Source: Struthidea cinerea (taxonomy: Eukaryota; Chordata; Aves; Passeriformes; Corcoracidae). From it: DNA of 64,000 bases. The notes under the pieces were generated by a model. The model was given only the letters and a program-made list of their open reading frames with translations, was not told the DNA's origin and did not search any database. The DNA lies in assembly GCA_013397865.1 (NCBI GenBank), contig VZTI01002369.1, positions 1 through 64,000 of the forward strand. Reading direction: 5' to 3'. Below, in pieces: positions 12,001 through 26,400 of this stretch; positions within the stretch are counted from its first letter, which is position 1; each line of letters opens with the position of its first letter. Made by a program: the position numbers and the translations under genes.

Positions 12001-15000
12001 CAGGTGTTATAGGACAATATGCTTTATAGGCTAATTAAAGCTGGGCTAACCTAAAGAGAGCAATACATCACCTTACCTGGTGTATAAAGCAAGACATCTA
12101 TTGCCTGTGGAAATGTCTCACCAGCTGAAGGGTTGATCTTGTGCTTTAGTGTCTCTGCAGTTGTTTTGGGGACCATCATAGGCACTAAAATAGATTTTTA
12201 GAAGGTTATGAAGTGCACATTTAAGCCTGAAATAGAACTACAATACTTATGAGACAGCAATTCTACACCATTCATTCACATTTCTCATTTTTCTTTCCCT
12301 CTAGCTTTAGCTGAAAGCCCAAACACCATTTGTATGAATTCTGGTAGCCGAGACATCTACCTCCCAAGGAGTCTAAAAAACCAAGACAAAAACACAGCAT
12401 CCCAGATGGAAACAGAAGCAAAAGCATGGAGACAGAAGCAAAAACCAAAACCAAAACCAAACCAAACAAAAGAAAAGGGGGGGGAAAAAGGGGAAAAAAA
12501 GAAAAGACAAACCCTAAACTTTCTATTTACTATTAAATAAACTACATTTGTGGAAGTGCAATCAGGCTAATGTCTTTTTGTATTTCTACACATAACCAGT
12601 GTGAAAAACAGAATATGCACTGAAAGAGCAGAAAGAGATGATGCAACACCAGCAGGCTTTGTAGCATTGCTGTGACTGACCTTCATTTTTCATCCTGTCA
12701 AAATAAGACAGTTTAGAGGCTGCATAGATGCTTTTGGAGGACTGCAGGGCACCAACCACAGCATCCATCAAGAGAACATTCGTCAGTGCTTGCTGGATAT
12801 ACTGAGGATCCTAAAGACAGAAGTCTTACTGTAGTTTATCTATTGCTCATTATTCTTACAAGACACCATATTCAAAATTACATGTGTCATGCTTAGCACA
12901 AGCACCAGCCAGTTGCTGCCCTGCAGCATAATTCCTGCCACTTGCTGTCAGACCCCACTCCCACATCCCATGTTCCAAGCCAGGTCTTGGAGCAGGAAGC
13001 CAGAAGCCAGTGTTATTCATTACAGGAATATTTCAGATCTGGCACAACCTTGATACAGGATGTGCAAACAAAACCATATGTAAAGATACAGCAGGCACAG
13101 GGTGGATACCCATTTCCAAGCCGGATCTTTCCTCATGGGAGAGAAGCACCATGAAATTCTAAGATTAGTGCATGAATTATTTAGAACAGAGACAGAAAGT
13201 ACATCCTTCATACTCATTTGGTTACAAATTCCTGTATTTATACCTTGTGATCGTATGCCATTTTCTTTCCAGCCCACATTTCTTTCACTATCAGGTACCA
13301 GAGATCACACTCAGTTTTAAGGTTGGCTTCAAAGACTTCTTTTTTAGATAATGTTTTAATCCTCAGAGTAGGTATTCTCAAGAGAAGGAAAGCTACAGTT
13401 GTGCTCTTAACATCCTGGAAAGTTACAGGAAAGAGAAGACAAGGAGAACGTATCAAATTAACAGATAAGGTTCAGCGCTCAGCCCACAGGGCAGTTTTCT
13501 CTAATTACAGCTAATTATTTCAGTTGTCAACACACACCACTAAGCAGAGCTGGATTTATGAAAATAAGTTTAAACGTAATCATACAGCCTTGGCTCCACA
13601 GTGGGTAGAAGCTGACCCACTGATGCCTCAGTCACATGAGCACATTTGATGCTCATGTTATTAAACTTCTCTACTCCATATCCTATATGCTGCACTCTGC
13701 ACATTTCTCTGAGGTCATAACCTCTTGATTTTCAGTCATGAAATTTTTGGTCCAAACCCTCAGAATTTTACCTAATCACTCATATAGTGACTCCAGCAGT
13801 GTTTCCTATTCTCCTTACTGAAACTTTACCTTGAGAGTCAGCTCATTCTGGAGAATGGAACACAATCTATATCCACAGGCAAGCCAGAGGACAGGAAGTT
13901 GATGCTCACCTCTATATCCCTGAAAGCAGCAATCGGGACATAGCCAGGATGGCCTCCTTCAGTCAACAGGAACAAGCGCTTCTGGGTCAGAGCTATTTTC
14001 CCTACACCACAGTTGGTTTTAACTGAGCAGGATAACTTGTAGACACATTCATTTTTATCTAGATGCTCAATTACTGCTGGTGGCAGATTCACCTCTTGAG
14101 CTTCTGCTTCAGTTTCTTTCCAGTAGTTGTAGAAATCTCTGAATGTTTCAGGATCAATTTGTTTCTGCTGTCCTAAAAATTTAAAACTCTTTAATGTGAG
14201 AAAGTATTACACAGATTTGTACAGGAAGATGGGTTTAAAAAGCTAGTAACTGTCAAATGGTGCCTCTTTATTGTGCATACAAGTATAGACATTCTAGGCA
14301 CATGTCCCCATCCCAAGGTTATCTCAGGCACTATCCTGAGATACCCACCCCCAAGGTACAACCACCCCTAACTGAGTAAGATGTCTGACAAAAGTCACTC
14401 CAGCTCCATCTGAACATAAAGGAATAATATAAAAGTGAGTTAAGAATGAGGAAAAGTCAGAGAAGACTCCATATAAATTCTGGGATCAGTCAACAGGCTG
14501 AACCTGTGGATCACCTACTGGGTAAGAACCATACTTCAAGCACACTGAATCATTATCTCAAGCTGGCTCTTGTTGGGGATTAGAGCTTGTCCATATATTG
14601 ATGTGAATTAATATATTGCTTTAAACGTATTTTTTGCAGTCAGATACTACAATCAGCAATTCTCAAACTTTAACCTCTGACAATTTTACTAATAAAAAGT
14701 GTTCTTTAAGCTGTTAATGTGAGTCCTGCAAGGGTGCTGGCAGTGGGTAAAGGACAACCAGGAGGGGTCTCTGTTTGGCAGGTGACCCTGGACAAGTCAG
14801 TGGAACCTCCCTCCACCCAGCAGCTGCACAGTGAAGGGTTCCCACAATGGAACACTGACAGACTGGGTCAGGCACAAGGGGCTCAGCTTTCCCAGGGCAC
14901 TGACAGACCAATCAACACCAAGGGTTTGAGTAAATCTCCTTTTTTCATGTGACAACGCTAAATAATAATCAGAAAGGAAAACAACCATCTTATACGCACC

Positions 15001-18000
15001 TACTGTCAGGGCATCAAATAACCGGTGGATAGTGTCTATATCCCTGACAATCCCAGACTCCTGAATTCTCTTCACAAAATCATCCAGCTGCATGTGTGTT
15101 TTTGGCAATTCAAAATTTTTTACGTGGTCATCTACTTTCAGAACTTCTCTTTGTTTTTCCATCACTCGACTTATCAGCCTCTTGAGCTCAGGTTTGCGGT
15201 CTGCCTGCAAGCGCTCCGAGCGAGGCAGGGTCTCCACTATTTTTCTTACAAGATCAGTAGGGAAAATTCTTAAGTCTGTTTTTTCTAGGTTCTGAAAGTC
15301 AGAAAGTGCATTTAGTAGTTTCCCTTGCATCAAGCTAACAAGGCCCCGGAGGTAGAAGTACCTTGCCAGCATCGCAGAGTTCTCAGGGGGTAAGGTACTG
15401 ATAGCTTTGCTGAGGTGGTTGAAGAAGTCTGTGTAGTAGGAGTGAACACACTGGAACATCAGAGGGAAGTGAATTTCAGGGATTTTGAACGTGGTGATGG
15501 ATTTGGAGGGCATTCTCACAGCTAGAAACAAACACCAAGAGAGTACATTGATCAGGGAAAGGAGTAAAAGTGTAAATATCTTCACAACCAGCAATACTAC
15601 AAACAACAAACAGAATCCCCATCAGAGCAACAAGCAATTACAAGAAACAGGAAGGATTACATCCATGCTAGGAACACACATACATTTCTATGTCCATTGT
15701 CCTTATTATCAGAATATTCCCTAATCAGATAACACAATTCTGGAAAAGGAAAAAAAAAAAGAAAAAAAATCCCTCATGTAGTTATTTCTAAACAGTGATA
15801 AGCTTAAGCCTGTGTTTAAATTAAAGGTAGTAGAGAACTAGACATAAGGTGGGTGAGGACTCAGGAATCAATTCTCCAATATCAATCCCATTGGGACCAA
15901 TCACTCTTTTGTGGTCCAGCAACACTTACAGCAGGCTACAGACTGACTTCACAAGCAAGGGGAAGCACAGACAGGCCCCAGCTCAAAGTGACTCAGCCCA
16001 CCATCTCCTCCCAGCAGCTGACATGTTTCTGTGACAACTACTCAGTGATGTCACCCCAAAAGACAACAGAACAGTATTTGTCCATCACAATCTTCCCTTA
16101 CCAACACCTGTTTCTACTTTTCGAAGTGAGGAGTTCCTGATGGGGCCCTCTGGCAGTTTGATGTCCTGCAGGTTGGGCATGCTGATCACCATGCGCCGGC
16201 TGGCCTTGCGCTCGGCACTGATTCGCTTGGAAGCCATTTTCTCTATTGTCAGCCTTCTGGGGGTGAGAAACATCAAATCTAACCTGAGAAATAAAAATAA
16301 CACATAACTAGTTTCAGAAATCAGTACACATACACTCTAAATTACTGCTTGTTTTTATTTTTTTTGTGTAATAGTATTAAATCTACAATTTCAACAGACA
16401 TCTGTTCATGTAGCTGTTTTACAATAATCTTAACTGAGTTAACAATAAATAATAATCTTATTTATAGATCGCCTGATCTCTTATGAATAAAGTCAAAAGG
16501 ACTTTTATCACTGATACCAACAGAAGATTCAAAACCAGGATAAGAAATGAGAAAACTCTACCTGTCCTCTTCAGACTGGGTACTCAAGTCAAGCCGAGCA
16601 AAAGCATCCATCTTTCTGTTCAGACGAGCTTTAAGGAAAGAGTGAAACATGTAGGTCTCTAAAACCTGTGAGACACAAAGGGGTTAACTGTGGATCATTC
16701 ATAAATTTACATTTTTATTAGCATGTTTTGCTCATTTTTATTACCTTTATATATGCAAAACTGAGACCTTCCAATTTAGCAATCACAAAAATAAAAAGAT
16801 TGAAAGATTCAACAGAAAACTAATTAAGATTCCATTCACCTTCTGGGTTTTGATGATATTTGCTTAGTAGGAAACAGTAATCTCAGACTGCCCTCCAAGA
16901 GGTGAAACCAAAAACAAATGAGCAATACTGAGCAAAACAGACTTACAAGTTTAGTATTATCTTTTCTACTTAAACCAAATGCTGATAATGCTGTCTATGG
17001 TTTGGAATAAGAATTTTGGGGCATTCTAAATTAACATTATGTCATCATACTGAAAAGACAAGTGAATCATCTTTTCTTCTGGTAACCCCAAAAATTGTTC
17101 CCTGCTCAGGTAATTATTGTGGTGTCATCCAGAAATAACTTCTAAAAGGTCAAATTGCTACTTTTAGGATAGAGGACACCACAAAAACTGCCAGGTGTGA
17201 ATTAAAAAGAGGGAAAGCCACCATCTCTCATCACTGCACAGTAAAACAAGGTGGAATCTGGGATTTGAGCCAATACAACATGTCTGTTATATAAATGTTC
17301 AAATGCCTTTTACTAATGCACTTGCAATGTAAAACAGCATCTCCAAAAGCATTTGGATTCCCAATTTCCAGTCTTCCTCCAGTAGGTGGCATATTTTGCT
17401 AGCAATTATATGTCCAGGAGATTCCAAATTTTAGTCCTTTCTAATGGATGTTTTTGAGTTTTCTTAATATAATTCCAGACACCACAAGTAACTACTCCAT
17501 ATTGTGTTATTTTTTAAGATTCACTTGAAAGCAAACCTGCCACTTTGCTATTTGGTATTTAAGTGAGTCAGCTGCTCAAACTTCTTCTTAAATACGTACA
17601 ACTGAGTTTTAAACTATTATTAAATTTCATTTCATAAAATTGCCACCATTTCATTTATAGCATTAGAAACTGCTACTGAAAATATTTTAATTATTTCTAT
17701 TCATCTGAAGTCCTGGTCAGAAGATTTCCAATCAATTTCTCTCCTGAAGACATATTAATAGGTTCCTTTTAGTTTTACCTTTTAGTCTGTTTGTTTTTAA
17801 GAATGTTTGCACATATTGGAAGCTTTATCCAATAAACACTATTTCTCACATAGGATTCATTACGTTGTTGCCTTCAAATTGCCAGGTATTGGCATTAATC
17901 CTAAAACACAGATTTATTAATAACAGATAATCACAGCACTGAATTTACCTTTTTGTAGAATGGCTGGTCTCCGATTGCCCTTGTTTTCAGAAATTCTTCA

Positions 18001-20405
18001 CTGTTAAACACTCTGTGTTCATAATTTAGATGGTCTTTTACCTCCCTGGAGACAAAAACAAATAAATAAATAGGTAAATCTGCTTGGAGATTTGTAAGCA
18101 AGTTGTACTTTCGCAATAGCAGCAGCCCACTGGAACTGCTAGAAACATGCTGCAGCATCAGAAAATGGAATAGCAATGTGCTGCAGTATCAGAAGGCAAA
18201 CTCAGTTTTAATGAACAAGTCTGAGTTACTGAATCATAGAAAAAGAATTCAAATTCTAAGAAGTAATGTGAGCTATGTGCTGACAAACTCACATACACTC
18301 CGTGAGATTTAGTAAACCATGAAAGAGAATCTGTGTAAATCATGTCTTAGGCTCCAGTCCTGGAATTACATTTACATACACGGTTCCTGAGTCACACACA
18401 GCCCACTGAAGCACAAAAGACAAGTGCACCTATCACGGGCAATTTAAAAGATATGACCTGATCTCACACTGTCCCATCACACTGCATCTCTAACAGGCAC
18501 ATGAAGAACAGGACTCTTATTATTACATCTTATTAACAGTTTATGCAACCATATGGGGTCAGGAAAAAGTACGATCAATAAAAGTACATAGTTCTACATA
18601 ATTCCATATAATTTAGCACTGTTTGCTTTAAACATGGAACCTCCGTGCACACAAAATCACTACAATGCTTTGCTGAAGACAGAACAACTGGCAGCATAAC
18701 TGCATCAGAGAGTTACTTTCCTTCACTCCTGGATGCTGGCAGAGTTAGAAGATGGAAGAAACAAGGCTGAAAAAAAGAACAAAGACAAAGTTTGAAGGAA
18801 AAGAGAAAGAAAGCAAGAGAAGAATCAACCCCTTTGTGACACATATTATCTCTTAGAGAGCAAAGCATCTGTTCATTTTTTGCAGCCAAATGTTTAGTGC
18901 ATTAAAGAGTTCAAGCTGTTATGAGCAAAAATGCATTTCTCCTCATCTTTGTCTGGAATTATTGTTGCCAAACACTGAAATGCACAAAATCCCACTGTGG
19001 AAATAAGCGCATTTCAGTTTCCATAACTAGCTATCTGTAAAGGCTGCTCTATTCCCCACACCCAGCAGCTACTCTCCTTCTTGGAGGGTCCAGGCCCTTG
19101 CAGGAACACTCCTTAAGCTGTTCCAACAGCTTAACAGACACCTGCCATCTGGACTCTACATTAACCCAGCACCTTCTGACTGCAAGCGTCAAGGAGAATT
19201 CCCGTGAGCAATTCAGTAGCTGATCCAAAGAGAGGAACCACCTTCAGCAAGAGGCCACATCAGCGTTAAAATGCCAGTCCCAAACACACCCAATACCCCA
19301 CATTTCTTACCAAAGAATTACAGAATACCCTGAGCAGGAAGGGACCTACAAGGATCATTGAGTCGAGCTCCTGGCCCAGTTGTCCCTTCTTGTGCCAACA
19401 CTTTGTCCTTGAGTTTCAACAGCTCCTCTCCCTGCTTCATTCTCAGGTGGTTGCACTCTCCAGGTATCTCATCCATTCTCAGCCCAAACACTCCCAGGTG
19501 TTCTGAACTCTTGTTCTCAGCTCTTCTACCCTGTCCTGATTTGAATTCAGGTTCCTCTAACAAGAGTGACCAAAATTTGACTGATATCCCTTCTGGGCCC
19601 TAAGCTTTTCCAAGGACTGCACTTCTCTTCCTGAAATCTTCATACAAAAGACAAGGTCAAAATTTTATCAAAGTTTTATCTAAGATGTTCTAGCAATGTA
19701 TATGTACATCAAAACATCAATGACTCATATTCCAGCTGGCTACAGGATCTCCTTCTCATAATCCCTAACAAAACCTAAGTTCTACAAAATATCAATAAAG
19801 TAAGACAAAATGAGAATATTTTCACAGATGCTTAAAGTACTTAACCAGTACCACATGCTCTTATAATAGAAAATACTACATCTACTTACCTGAAGATATT
19901 AACAATTAACTGCAACATGGTTTGCTGCACATCCACGTTCAGTTTCTGCTGCCAAGCCCTTCTGCGGGTTTGGAGCTCACCAAGGTCTGTGCTGGCTCGG
20001 AGATGGCAGAGCTCCAGATCAAAGTGCAGCTGCAGACCCTCCACTCTACACACAGAAGAAAACTATTAACTTACATCCTAACATCAACAATTTTTTTCAT
20101 ACTTTTAAAAAAATAAAAGCCATTTAGGCCTGTGCATCTTACAGCTAGAGAAGAGCAAGATTGATTTACAAGTGCTGACAAGCTAACAAGATTCCAGGGA
20201 GCCCCACTCAATTAAATCACAGCGCACTCAGTCTTCCTTGTAAAGTTCAGACTATAACCTGTATCAATAATAAAAAAGAAACCAGCATTCCAGTTGTTAC
20301 AAAATTGTTTGGTGATTATGACTGCTTAAAGCCACTTCTATACTAATTAATTGAAATTTTCAATTTGCCCTTTTAAAATACAGTGGGGTTTATACGAATG
20401 AAATA

Positions 20406-20438
<33 letters not shown>

Positions 20439-23400
20439 ATAATACAAAATAAAAAACTTGGAGGATCAAGCATGATTTATGCACTAAGATAAACACGTCT
20501 TCAAGTTCTTGTCACCTTTTTATGAAAGTTTCTGCTGCTTGTGCTGGAACATCTGGAATCTCAAGTTCCTCTTCAACCATTTTTGAATGTGTAATATCTC
20601 CATTATCGATATTAATTAGAATTAAATCTTCACCTTCCTTTTAACAAAAGAAAATAGAATGACTGTACATATACTTCCATTGTAAAAATATTTACTTCTC
20701 ATTTACATACTCCTCAGAAAATTAATTTCATCAAGGAGGTAAACCAGAAAAGGATTGAAATTTTTTCCACAAGTAGAGAATTGTATGGATAACTAAACAA
20801 TTACATTCAAGACAAATAAATGCAATTGCCTTAACAGATGTTAATCTCAGTACGTAAACACTTAGTAATCTAATATGCTCTAATATGGAAGGGGACAAAT
20901 GCACTGCAAGTAAAAATCAAGAGGGGTAATAGTGTAAAACATACCGTGCTCACTTCATCAAAATGATCAATATGACATCCCATGAGGAAAGATGTTGGAG
21001 CCATCACAAAATCCAGCATTTGCCGAGACAGAATAGGCACAAAAGTGTGCTGCCACTGCAGAGGATGAAGGTACAGCATAAAGCACTCAGCAACAAGTGT
21101 CAGCAGAGCCCAGTCAGAAGAGAAGAAAACGATTCTCTGCTCAGTCAAAATGCAAGTCATAATCTGGAAAACAAACCCAGAATGTTAAGTATTTGCAAAG
21201 AGGTATCTAGAACACACTAGAAATGCAAATATTTCATCTGCTTGTGAGACTCAGCCTCATAAATTCTCATTTTTAGTAGCTACCTTACAGATTTATAAAA
21301 TGAAATAATGTCCATTTCAAGATGGTCCAGCTGCACAGGACCATTTAGGATCCGAGATACTTTTATTCATAACATGCACATGTGGGCAAAGCCCAAAAAA
21401 ATAAGGCAGTACTGTCAACTCTCAGGACTGAGGAGGTTTCTTAGAGGAAGTGGCTCAGATAATACTGGTGACCTTAAACAACCTAATTTAACTTCACAGG
21501 TGGCCTTTGAGCAGGGAATTGGATCAGCAAACCTCCAAAGGACACTCCAGCCAATATGATTGTAAGATTCTGTGAAGCACTGAAAAAATTCAAACAGCCT
21601 TTCGTATTTCTTATCTTTCTACACCATTTACACTTTATTTGTATGAGAGTGCCAACTGTCATCAATCCTTCCTACAGGTCCCCTTCTTAAACATGAAAAA
21701 AACTCTTATAAATCTTGTAGAAATGCATGCAGTGAAAATTCAAAATAAAATCTGTCAATTGGCTTGGGTAGTTACATTTTAAAATATATTCTTAAGAAAT
21801 TTAGCACCTATTTTTAAACCACAGGATGAAGATATGCAATATGCCTTAATCTAATTTGGTCTATAAATGACACAATATCGTAAGAAGCAGCATATTTATT
21901 GTGCCATATCTCTAATATTCAGAATTAACACTATTCTGAATTCTTGGTCTTTTAAAGTTTTTTTAGTAAATAAACATCTTTATTTTTTCCTAAATTACAA
22001 ATTATCAGTACTTTCAATCTCTAAAACATTTTAAAGTATGAGTTAGTTTTACCTGCAGCACCTGCTCTGGCTTGAAACACAGCAATGGAAGATGGAGATC
22101 CAAGTCAATAATTGGACTGTCTGGATCCTCTCGTGAAGGAATTATTATCTGAAGGGGTTTCATATGAAATACCTGTAATAACAGATGGTTTCTGTTTACT
22201 CCTTAATGAAAATGTTCCCACAGCACATTTAATTCAGGATTTTAGTTCCAACTACAAAATATTAACTTTAATTGAGAGCAGGAAGACAGGTATTTGCATA
22301 CTGCAGAAAAGTGAAATGAAAAGGGAGGGAAATATTAAAAGACATAATAACTAGTTTGAAAGATGAATATGGACTTGTTTCCTCTCATTCTCATAAGTTG
22401 ATAGGCCAGTAAAATTTCTAAAATATCTTTTAACAGAATTAAACTTGCTTTGTTATAAGCATAACAAAATAATTGAATTTATATCTGTAGATACAACTGG
22501 GAAACTAAATCTATTGATAAAATTCATATAGGAAACAGAAAAAATATGAACAAAGTAAGTGAGCATATTTTCACACAAAGAAAATAAAACAAGCCAAAAG
22601 GAGCAAGTTCTCTCAGTGTTTCAGATACTTCAGCTCAAATCTCTGGGGGTCAGATCCTGCACGTGCTGCGTATTTCAGCACTCACAGCTGGTTTAGCCAA
22701 TCACCCAGTTATTTTCCAGCTATGCTATTTTTCCTCCACTCCTAACCCCTCATCCCAGGGTCAAGGAAAGCAGCTAAGGAGAAGTCCATGGCTGAAGCTC
22801 TGCTTCCCTAGAAGCCACTGCAGTAGATAACAGAGTGTGTGCTGAAATCACCGACCCAGCTGACATCTGGCTTGACTTGGGAAGGGTCAGAATGGAACAA
22901 AATACACAGCACTGAATACAAATGTTGATGTGCGTTTCCTCTCTCAGTTTGATCTTATCCAGGCAGCAGCCAACTGAACATTTCATCCACTGCACACTGT
23001 TTTGCTGCTCCCAGACCTCCTCAGGCATCATCTCAGATCACAAATAGTTGGCATGAGCCAAATCCTTCCCAGAGGAGTACTGAAAACTAAAGAACATGAC
23101 TGGTATGCCAGCACTCCAGCCTGAACCCTGGTCACACTGTTATTTTCACCACTAACAATGCATAAACTTATTTTTGAAGCACAGGTATTGACATCAGTTC
23201 CACACCACCAAGTACAATCTCTGACCTCGTGAATGTCACCCAGTTTACTGAACACAGCATTTTTAGTATCATATAAGAAATAATGTAAAAGTGATTATGA
23301 AATTCAGGAGGAGTAATTACCAAGTGGAGTGGTCCTGGTGGCGGGCTGGGGATTAAAAACAGCTTTGCTGTAAATTCTTTTATGTGCTCCTCGACATCTA

Positions 23401-26400
23401 AATCCCTGAAAGGTCGTAGCTGCACTAGTAAGCTGTAATTAAATGATAGGAAATTACTTATCAATAGTAACATGCAAACACAAAAAACTCTTTCTGCTGA
23501 TAATCTTGAAAAAAATTATTAGGAGTAATGAAGCTATTATTTCAGCTAATTAATTTCTGATTTATTAGATGCTTGAGCAGCTTCATTAAATTTTAATGAT
23601 GCTGCTGTGTCAGAAGCAGAGTTTTTTCATACTCCCATGCATAAAATACTGCTCCATTATATCCATCAGAGGACACAACACAGTGGTTTGATGGCCAAAG
23701 GAAACCACGTGTGAGGCGAGATGGTGAGGTGTAGCTACAGCAAGTGTCTTATAGAAACTGCTTGAGGAACCAAACCCACAGCTGCAACACAGTGCCTCGG
23801 CGTTCTCCCATCCCAAGCATCAGACACCAGCTCTGAGATGGAAAACAGCACCAAAGAGAGGTTGTAGAGGGTTTGACTGCAGAGGAATGTGAAGCAAGAA
23901 CCATATTTAGCATAAGGCTTAGGCCTGTATGGACACTGCCCTTTGCTGTCATTCCTGTCCACACAAAGAGTAAGAACATTTGTGCAAACCTGACAAATGT
24001 TTTTGTTTTAAAACTTACTACCCTAACAAAGGTCACATGGTTTTTATTATACACCAAATAAATTCTTGAACATTTAAACATACACCACAGCATTTCTGAA
24101 ATGCAACAATTACCAAGTTAGATATTTGTGGTCACAAAGGGCATCTTGTTCAACAGAAGATTCCCTTACACATTTATACCAAACCCCCCATATCTTTACA
24201 AATGCAGAAATCTAGGCCTGCAAATCTATATATACAGAAACTAGGAACTGAATATGGTTGTCTTCTCCCTGGAGGTTTTACTTCAGTTTGCAGTTTTACT
24301 GGTTTCCTGCAGACGATTACTTGCTCTTCAGGAAGAAAGCAACTGAATAGGTCAAGAGATACATAAGAATCCAGGACCATATTTGTGTATAGCACTTAGA
24401 TTCCAGAAAAAAACATGCTCTGTTATATATCACTGCACTTTTTAATGAGATATTGAAATTCACTATATTCCTATTTGAAGAAAGACCTAGGCTGTTACAT
24501 ATATATATATATATATATATGTATAAAAAGTCTATCAGCTCTTCAGGGGTGCAGAGAAAGGGGAACTTAAGAATTATCAAAGAAAACCAGACAGTAGAAC
24601 CATCAGTTTAAACAAATACTCTGTCACACTAAGTAATGCCTCAGATTTGGCCTAACAGAGTAAGCAGACCTGTCTTTTTTTTTTCTTTGAGACAAAAGCT
24701 CTTACCAAGACATCCAGTAAATGTCACAACATAAACAACGTGACTGAGTAAGCAACAGATGTACAGAGAGGACAGTAAGAGCTCCCTAATCAGGACATGG
24801 TGCCCATTAATGCAGCTTAACAGCAGCTGACAGCTCTGCACTGCAAACGTCTGCAGAAATAAATGAAGTAATCTCTGAAACACTCAAGTGGAGAGCTAAG
24901 GAGTTTATGAACCTTTCATTACTGCTATTAACTGTCCACAGACAGATGTTTCAGAAAGCAAGAGCAGCTCAGAATAGGCCCTTTGTACTGCCTCAGTGCT
25001 GGGAGCTATTTGCACACTCCCACCTTTTCCCAAGGCAGCTGAAAGGACGAATGCACAGGTTGGAAGATTTACTGTTTGAATGGAGCCTATTCATCCAGCC
25101 AAGACAGGAGTTCATCCAGGAGATTACTGCCAGGAATATTTCACTTTTCATGCAGTATAACAGATTGAGGTAATACTACATGTGCAAAGTGCCAAAACCT
25201 CTCAAGTTAAAACTGAACATTTTCAAAAAATGTAGAATAATCCAACAGCCACTGTGCTGTGAAACAGTTTAGGTGCACACCTGCTTGTTTTGGAGAGAGG
25301 CAAGACATACTCCACACAAAATGTTCTGGATTCAGAACCACTGTGTGCCAGCAATATGGAAATTAGTTATAAAATTAATGACATGGAATACAAAGACCTT
25401 CATTACTATGATGACAGTTTGCAGATCCCCTTGCAGTTCAAAGCTCCTACATGGATTTATAGCTTGATGCTGCCTGTGCATCTCAGCTTGGTTCAGTTTT
25501 CAGTTGTGATTTCTACTCTGTCACTTGAAAAAGTTTAGGAACCTGGATTTTATCTAGGAATACTTATGAAAAAAATACCTTTGATGATTGTTCTGACTGA
25601 AAGCCAGTATCACCTCACCTAAGACAATTCTGTGCACTTAGGTACTGAAGAAAATAATCTATGCACAGAATTCTGGAGGAAAAGGAAACCTTTTGCTGTG
25701 AAAAAAACATCCTGAATGGAAGCAGAGCCCCTTTAGATGCTACTTCAACATCAGGTCTTCAGGAACAACAGCATTCTTGCACTAGTTCTCACAATGAAAG
25801 GGCTACACACTAGAAATAGGGGTTTGAGGTCCACCAGCAAGTGCTTTCAAATCTCCTGACTGGAGAATGATTAATCAGTTGAAGCATCCTGCAAAACACA
25901 TCTGCAGCATACCAAGGATACAAGTGTGCTGTTGAAGGTGTTATTATTTGTTACATCTAAGAGGCACTGCTACTTGAGTACATTCAAGCAATGAAAACAC
26001 TTAATTAGCTGTTTAACTCATTGGTCACCTGATTACACACAGCAACTCCCTTTCTGGTTTATAGAAATACAGTGTCAATGCTTTGTAATGTCACAGAAAG
26101 TCAGAACATCTCCAGCTGTACAGGGCACTACACTCAACATATATCATAGAGGTCTTGGCTGTAACTGTTTATGTTGCATTCAGAGCAGCCACACACCCCA
26201 GCAGCTGTTTCATGCCACATGGAAACATTTCAGTAGTACAACCTAAATAAGGAAAACCGGTACCTTTCCACCCCTTCCCTCCACCCTAGTGTACTCTGGC
26301 ACAGTGAAATACTTTTTCTAAAAAAAACCAAGACACCAAAACCAGAAGGGCAGACATTCTGAAATGATCCATTATATAGTATCAAGATAAAGGAAATTGA

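Noticed and set aside
14093..14100. Cryptic donor CAAGAG|GTGAAT inside exon 14
   Set aside because: Using it would remove the start of the conserved PHenn sequence; read-through keeps the family sequence intact.
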